A stretch of DNA of 6,218 bases from Bacteroidota bacterium (lineage in GTDB: Bacteria; Bacteroidota; Ignavibacteria; Ignavibacteriales; Ignavibacteriaceae): contig JAJRSV010000247.1 of assembly GCA_024278655.1 (NCBI GenBank), positions 1 through 6,218 on the forward strand, written 5' to 3'. The notes beneath the pieces were generated by a model, which did not search any database, was not told the DNA's origin, and saw nothing but the letters and a program-made list of their open reading frames with translations. Positions 5,040-6,218 of this stretch are shown one piece after another (the stretch's first letter is position 1; each line of letters opens with the position of its first letter). Made by a program: the position numbers and the translations under genes.

Positions 5040-6218
5040 TAGTAATGACGGAAAAAATATGAACGGAAATTCGAATAATCCTGACCCGAATTACTGGAGA
5101 AGTTTCGAGGAGTTATATCAGGATAAGAAATTTTTAGAAGAAGTAAAGAGTGAGTTTAAAGAAGGCGCATCCGATTCGCCCGATGTTTCCAATATGTCGG
5201 GACTTTCGCGCAGGAAGTTTCTTACATTATTAGGTGCGTCGGCTGCTTTGGCAGGTACGGCTTGCACAAATTACCGCGATAAAGGCGAAATAATTCCTTA
5301 CAATAAAAAGCCCGAAGAAATTACACTCGGCGAAGCAAATTATTATGCTTCAACTTGTACTGCCTGTTCATCCGCCTGCGGTATTTTAATAAAGACCAGG
5401 GAGGGAAGACCGATAAAAATAGACGGCAACCCCGATCACCCGGTTTCGAAAGGTAAAATTTGTGCGCAGGGACAGGCAAGCATAATGAACCTTTACGATC
5501 CCGACAGACTGCAGACTCCGTTAGTGAAAAGCCAAAACCGTTTCGATGAAGTTGACTGGTACGATGCCGATGCAGAAATAATCGGGCATTTAATGTACAA
5601 TGTTGGCGATAAAGAAATTGCGGTTATTACAAGAAAAATTGTTTCTCCTACCGAAAACAAATTATTAAATGATTTTACACGTAAGTTCCCTACGGCAAAA
5701 ATATATTCGTACGAGCAGTTTAATGAAAATACGCGAGACAGCGCATGGCAAAAATGTTATAACGGCAGTTCATTCCCTGTTGTTAAATGGAACGAAGCCG
5801 ATGTAATTGTTTCGCTGGATGCCGACTTTTTGGGTACTGCCGAGAACAAGATTGAGAATGCAAGATTATTTTCAGAAGGCAGGGATATAATGAGTAAAAG
5901 ATTCAACAGACTTTATGTTGTTGAATCGAATATATCGATTACAGGAATGAATGCCGATTACAGAATGAGGTTGAGACCCGAAGCTCAGTATTCGCTGGTA
6001 ATGGCTCTGCTTAACGAATTGAATAAAAGAGGCGCTATAAACTTATCGTTAAACGTAAGCAGCTACTCGTTGGATAAACTTTCTGCAGATTATAACCTTT
6101 CCAAAAAAGATTTAAATTACCTTGTTGACGACCTGATTAAGAACAAAGGCAAAGCTTTGGTTTATGCAGGCGATCATCTGCCCGAGGAAGTTCATATTGC
6201 AGTTAATGTTCTTAACGA
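5032..6218 (+). CDS. actB: ActB-like Tat-exported molybdopterin-family / Fe-S subunit of alternative complex III (3' end outside window)
   Basis: The ATG at 5032 opens a frame that stays open to the window edge (395 residues seen; ActB is usually around 1000, so over half is missing). The N-terminus has the conserved ActB leader YWRSFEELYQDKKFLEEVKSEF (two halves, 21-31 and 32-42). A long-delayed Tat signal SRRKFL (59-64) and hydrophobic core follow, then TAC with Cys78, a possible lipidation site although -3 is Gly. The molybdopterin-like domain begins at about 104 with C109-x2-C112-x3-C116-x27-C144, then TREGRPIKIDGNPDHP (in 122-137) and LYDPDRLQTP (154-163). In ACIII this half of ActB is reported to lack a molybdenum cofactor, and the C-terminal half (not seen) carries the Fe-S clusters that pass electrons to ActA. 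The four intact cysteines are notable. The start overlaps the small upstream gene by 8 bases. A separate QrcB-type subunit is possible if no C-terminal Fe-S half follows. Confidence 0.85.
   Translation, partial: MPDSNDGKNMNGNSNNPDPNYWRSFEELYQDKKFLEEVKSEFKEGASDSPDVSNMSGLSRRKFLTLLGASAALAGTACTNYRDKGEIIPYNKKPEEITLGEANYYASTCTACSSACGILIKTREGRPIKIDGNPDHPVSKGKICAQGQASIMNLYDPDRLQTPLVKSQNRFDEVDWYDADAEIIGHLMYNVGDKEIAVITRKIVSPTENKLLNDFTRKFPTAKIYSYEQFNENTRDSAWQKCYNGSSFPVVKWNEADVIVSLDADFLGTAENKIENARLFSEGRDIMSKRFNRLYVVESNISITGMNADYRMRLRPEAQYSLVMALLNELNKRGAINLSLNVSSYSLDKLSADYNLSKKDLNYLVDDLIKNKGKALVYAGDHLPEEVHIAVNVLN

Noticed and set aside
1..6218. CRISPR array, insertion sequence, tRNA or attachment site
   Set aside because: No regularly spaced repeats, transposase motifs, cloverleaf-like segments or target duplications were seen on either strand.

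Overview
The window (about 40% G+C by eye) reads as a chromosomal segment from the Bacteroidota/Chlorobi side of the tree, most like Ignavibacteria (Ignavibacterium/Melioribacter relatives). This placement is an inference from three things: an alternative complex III (ACIII) locus, a YbbR protein close to a thymidylate kinase gene, and AT-leaning codon use rich in AGA/ATA/AAA. No rRNA or tRNA gene is present to confirm it. All genes are on the + strand. I see no mobile element, CRISPR array, RNA gene or integration site.

Layout. (1) 1-570 is the 3' part of a YbbR/CdaR-like protein gene whose start lies outside the window. (2) After a 105-base gap comes a tightly packed four-gene run: thymidylate kinase (tmk, 676-1293), a membrane-anchored PDZ/S41 C-terminal processing protease (1297-2928), a TauE/SafE-type permease (TTG start, 2925-3719) and a small zinc-ribbon protein with one membrane helix (3716-4000). 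The junctions are a 3-base gap, a 4-base TTGA overlap and a 4-base ATGA overlap, so this is almost certainly one translationally coupled operon. (3) 4001-4261 is noncoding and holds three successive inverted repeats plus a 23-codon reading frame that ends exactly against the next start codon. (4) From 4262 a respiratory operon begins: a pentaheme cytochrome c (ActA-like), a 56-residue very basic protein with a degenerate Tat-type N-terminus, and the first 395 residues of an ActB-like iron-sulfur/molybdopterin-family protein that runs off the right edge.

How the genes work together. The right-hand genes look like the start of an ACIII (quinol:cytochrome c/oxidase oxidoreductase) operon. ActB is exported by Tat and passes electrons within a periplasmic Fe-S/heme module. 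ActA is anchored by one helix and carries five hemes. The NrfD-like membrane subunits (ActC, ActF) would be expected beyond the right edge. The left-hand operon mixes nucleotide metabolism, envelope proteolysis and anion transport, and the sequence does not show a shared pathway.

The most notable points are: the intact C-X2-C-X3-C-X27-C set in the ActB molybdopterin-like domain, which in my recollection is lost in well-studied ActB proteins; the small Tat-like basic protein between actA and actB; and the structured leader upstream of actA.
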